From Pseudocitrobacter corydidari (lineage in GTDB: Bacteria > Pseudomonadota > Gammaproteobacteria > Enterobacterales > Enterobacteriaceae), in assembly GCF_021172065.1 (NCBI RefSeq), contig NZ_CP087880.1:1113111-1177110 (forward strand): a stretch of DNA of 64,000 nucleotides. Direction: 5' to 3'. A model generated the notes under the pieces. That model saw only the letters and a program-made list of their open reading frames with translations. It did not search any database and had not been told where the DNA came from. Shown piece by piece: positions 61,569 to 64,000 of the stretch (within the stretch, counting starts at the first letter, position 1; each line of letters begins with the position of its first letter). A program made the translations under genes and the position numbers.

Positions 61569-62568
61569 ATGCGTCTTGTACCCGTGCGCGAAGCGCCGCT
61601 TTTTCGGCTTCCGACAGGAAAGCAATTTCAAGCCCGTTGATTTGCGCCTGACGAATTTGCGCAGGCGTCAGCCCGGCCGCCGGTGCCGCAACGTGATATT
61701 CGTGTTGAATATCGATACCCTGAACTGCCGGGTCATCGGTGTTGATGCTTGCCAGCACGCCATGTTCCAGGAAGGTTTTCAGGGGATGCTGGGCCAGCGA
61801 TGGCACGGTGCTGGTCTGGATGTTCGATGTCAGGCAGGATTCCACGCCGATGCGCTGTTTCGTCAGGAATTCCATCAGCGCCGCGTCTTCTACGGCTTTG
61901 ACGCCGTGACCGATACGTTCAGCGCCCAGTTCGCGAATGGCCTGCCAGATGCTTTCCGGGCCAGCGGCTTCGCCCGCGTGTACGGTAATACGCAGCCCCG
62001 CATCACGTGCGCGGTTAAAGTGGCTCAGGAACAGGCTGCCAGGGAAGCCGAGTTCATCGCCCGCCAGGTCAAGCGCGGTAATACCGTCACGATGCGCCAG
62101 CAGGGCATCCAGTTCGCGCAGGCAGGCGGTTTCGCCAAAGGTGCGGCTCATGATGCCAATTAAACGCGCCTCAACGTTGAAATCACGGCAGCCTTCACGC
62201 ACACCGGCGATTACGGCTTCCACTACGCCTTCAACCGGAAGCTGGTGAGTCATCGCCATATAGCCCGGCGAGAAACGCAGTTCGACATAGTGCAGACCGT
62301 TGTGGGCGGCATCTTCGATATTTTCGTAGGCCACCCGGCGACAGGCATCGAGGTCGGCCAGTACTTTGACGCCCCAGTCGAGTTTACTTAAAAAGCTCAC
62401 CAGATCAGGTTCATTACTGGTGACCTGCACATGCGGAATCAATGCCTCAAGGCTGGAGGCAGGAAGGGTTAAATTGTGCTGACGGCCAAGATCGAGAATA
62501 GTTTGGGCGCGAATGTTGCCATCAAGGTGGCGATGAATGTCGGTGAGGGGGAGCGTAGTATCAATCAT
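61567..62568 (-). CDS. add: Adenosine deaminase
   Basis: 333 residues. Zinc ligands HRHLDGN (residues ~12-18), [15 protein letters not shown], and the catalytic site [17 protein letters not shown] and [10 protein letters not shown]. It turns adenosine into inosine. With punC it can use imported nucleosides. Confidence 0.97.
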   Translation of the reverse strand: MIDTTLPLTDIHRHLDGNIRAQTILDLGRQHNLTLPASSLEALIPHVQVTSNEPDLVSFLSKLDWGVKVLADLDACRRVAYENIEDAAHNGLHYVELRFSPGYMAMTHQLPVEGVVEAVIAGVREGCRDFNVEARLIGIMSRTFGETACLRELDALLAHRDGITALDLAGDELGFPGSLFLSHFNRARDAGLRITVHAGEAAGPESIWQAIRELGAERIGHGVKAVEDAALMEFLTKQRIGVESCLTSNIQTSTVPSLAQHPLKTFLEHGVLASINTDDPAVQGIDIQHEYHVAAPAAGLTPAQIRQAQINGLEIAFLSEAEKAALRARVQDA

Positions 62569-62630
62569 GGTCGCACTCTTTATTAGATTAAGTGCGCGCT
62601 ATTATAAAAACATTTCACTGTAAAAAGCTA

Positions 62631-62661
62631 TTTGCGCAACGAAAAATTATCGTTGCGCAAA
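62631..62661. repeat. 12-bp perfect inverted repeat between malY and add
   Basis: TTTGCGCAACGA / TCGTTGCGCAAA with a 7-base A/T loop (AAAATTA). No T run follows on the minus strand, so it may be a terminator of the malXY transcript, a protein site or an attenuator ahead of add. Confidence 0.65.
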
Positions 62662-62665
62662 ATTG

Positions 62666-63838
62666 CTAGCGTAACGTATTGATGGCCGAGATCAAACGCT
62701 CGACGCCTTGTTCTAGCTTGGATCGAGGGCAGCCCGCGTTCAGGCGAATAAAGCCGTTGCCTTCCTCGCCGTAGGTATAGCCCGGCATGATCGCCACTTT
62801 CTGCTGTTTGATCAGCACATCCTGTAGCGCGTTGTCGTCAATGTTTAATGGACGTAAATCGACCCATGCCAGATACGTTGACTCGGGCATTGCCCAGTTC
62901 AGCTCCGGGAATGCGGTATTTAGCGTCTGCGCGATGTAACGCATATTATCCTGTAAATAGTTGCGCAGAGCGTCCAGCCACGGCTCGCCTTCGCGATAAG
63001 CCGCGATGTGCGCTACCAGCGCAGGTACCGACGGGGAAGAGAGGCCGTCGCGGCTCTTCAGCGCAAACAGATAATCGTTGCGCGCGGTTTCGTCGGCTAT
63101 CAACCCATAGGCCCCGGTAAAGGCCGGAATATTGAAGCTTTTTGAACCTGACGTGAACAGCGCCCACGGGCTGCGCGCCACGTCGCACCACGGAGTATGC
63201 TGGTGGTTGCCCCACACCATATCCATGTGGATTTCATCGCTGATGACTCGCACACCGTGTTTCTCACACAGTTCAGCCATCGCATTTAGCTCATCGCGCG
63301 TCCACACTTTCCCGGTGGGGTTATGCGGGCTGCACAACAGCAGAATTTTGTTTTGTGGCTGCGCCAGCGCCGCTTCCAGCTTCGCCATATCGCAGAACCA
63401 CTGGTTATCGGTCTTCTCCAGCGGCACGCCGACAATCGTGCGCTGGTTGCCGGTAATGGTTTTGAAGAAGGCATCATACGCCGGCGTGTGCACCACAATC
63501 CCGTCACCGGGCGCGGACCACTGGCGAATCATCTCGGCCACCATATAGATGACGGACGGCCCGTAAACAATGCTTTCCTGATCAATTACACTTTGAAAAC
63601 GACGGGCGAACCAGTGAACGATGGCGGGCGGAAACTCGTCGTTTTTCCAGCGGCTGTAGCCGAAGACGCCGTGCGCCAGGCGTTTGCTCAGCGCATCCAG
63701 AATGCAGGGGGCGGTGGCGAAATCCATATCGGAGATGGTAAACGGAAGGAGGTCGGCGTCACCAAAACGGTCGGCAACGTAATCCCACTGGGTACACCAT
63801 GTGCCATGCCGGTCTATCACCGTTGAAAAGTCAAACAT
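62666..63838 (-). CDS. malY: MalY, PLP-dependent beta-C-S lyase and MalT repressor
   Basis: 390 residues, aminotransferase fold type I. The PLP-binding Lys lies in FTSGSKSFNIPAFTGAYG, other markers are LLLCSPHNPTGKVWTRDE and the C-terminal RLNAGCPRSKLEQ. It degrades cystathionine and also binds and inhibits MalT. It follows malX, 66 bp apart. Confidence 0.96.
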   Translation of the reverse strand: MFDFSTVIDRHGTWCTQWDYVADRFGDADLLPFTISDMDFATAPCILDALSKRLAHGVFGYSRWKNDEFPPAIVHWFARRFQSVIDQESIVYGPSVIYMVAEMIRQWSAPGDGIVVHTPAYDAFFKTITGNQRTIVGVPLEKTDNQWFCDMAKLEAALAQPQNKILLLCSPHNPTGKVWTRDELNAMAELCEKHGVRVISDEIHMDMVWGNHQHTPWCDVARSPWALFTSGSKSFNIPAFTGAYGLIADETARNDYLFALKSRDGLSSPSVPALVAHIAAYREGEPWLDALRNYLQDNMRYIAQTLNTAFPELNWAMPESTYLAWVDLRPLNIDDNALQDVLIKQQKVAIMPGYTYGEEGNGFIRLNAGCPRSKLEQGVERLISAINTLR

Positions 63839-63871
63839 GTGAAATCCTTAACTGTTAGCGAGGACGCTATT

Positions 63872-63896
63872 TTGCCCCTGCGAGCGGCAGGGGCAA
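63872..63896 (-). other. Intercistronic hairpin in malXY
   Basis: TTGCCCCTG / CAGGGGCAA, a 9-bp stem with 7-base loop between malX and malY. It could stabilise the upstream mRNA or reduce malY expression. Confidence 0.5.
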
Positions 63897-63904
63897 AGGG
63901 CGTT

Positions 63905-64000
63905 TTATGCCTGAACGGTATTCATCAGTACCGCAATCTCGTCTTTAACGGATTGCACCTGCGGCCCAATCACCACTTGCAGGTTGTGCTGGTTAAGCTG
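63905..64000 (-). CDS. malX: PTS maltose/glucose EIICB protein MalX, C-terminal end
   Basis: Only the last 31 codons lie in the window (reading inwards from base 64000): they end GPQVQSVKDEIAVLMNTVQA, typical of the end of an EIIB domain of the glucose PTS family. Position before malY identifies malX. The rest is outside. Confidence 0.85.
   Translation of the reverse strand, partial: QLNQHNLQVVIGPQVQSVKDEIAVLMNTVQA

Overview
The window is enterobacterial chromosome. Most genes are recognisable one by one as orthologues of Escherichia coli K-12 genes, and the order of a long block (three tRNA-Val genes to malX) follows K-12. Differences in gene content (foxA with its own ABC transporter, zinT beside the tRNAs, a diguanylate cyclase between slyA and slyB, a GH1 glucosidase beside blr, no lhr, no pdxY) point away from E. 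coli and towards an Enterobacter/Lelliottia/Kosakonia/Klebsiella-type relative. The exact genus cannot be fixed from the sequence alone. Backbone DNA is GC-rich; the stretch at about 7.1-10.8 kb is clearly AT-rich.

Layout. (1) 1-1.07 kb: end of ndh, then ycfJ. (2) 1.2-10.8 kb: an accessory island between ycfJ and comR. It holds an orphan type VI secretion vgrG, a 1400-residue PAAR-Rhs effector with an AT-rich, unassigned toxin tip, a translationally coupled putative immunity gene, then a graveyard of decayed genes: an H-repeat/ISAs1 transposase remnant, a DUF1493-like gene with a one-base frameshift, an orphan 3' end and a gene split over two frames. After these come two intact orphan genes (a small membrane protein and a small exported protein). 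(3) 10.9-13.1 kb: comR, bhsA, ldtC. (4) 13.2-20.6 kb: a siderophore block, with a FoxA-type TonB-dependent receptor facing a five-gene operon (ATPase, two permeases, binding protein, RpiR-type regulator) across two Fur-like sites. (5) 20.8-22.4 kb: a small exported protein, three tandem tRNA-Val(GAC) genes and zinT behind an almost perfect Zur operator.

(6) 22.4-48.2 kb: mdtK, ribE, cfa, punC/punR, purR, ynhF, ydhP, sodB, mepH, grxD, rnt, gloA, nemA-nemR, ydhL, ydhF, sodC, the ydhIJK efflux operon, slyA, a diguanylate cyclase, slyB, anmK, mliC, pdxH, tyrS. (7) 48.3-58.3 kb: gstA, dtpA, the rsxABCDGE-nth operon (SoxR-reducing complex plus endonuclease III), ydgK, cnu. (8) 58.5-64 kb: a GH1 glucosidase behind two AscG-like operators, blr, ydgJ, add, malY and the 3' end of malX.

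Common themes are envelope and oxidative/electrophile stress (sodB, sodC, nemRA, gloA, rsx, gstA, bhsA, slyA/slyB), iron and zinc supply (fox locus, zinT) and nucleoside/purine handling (punCR, purR, add). The least understood part is the Rhs island. Its newest toxin/immunity pair is followed by older, partly decayed cargo, as expected if Rhs tips are replaced by recombination and old immunity genes stay behind. The second point of interest is the regulator of the siderophore operon, whose sugar-phosphate loop looks degenerate.
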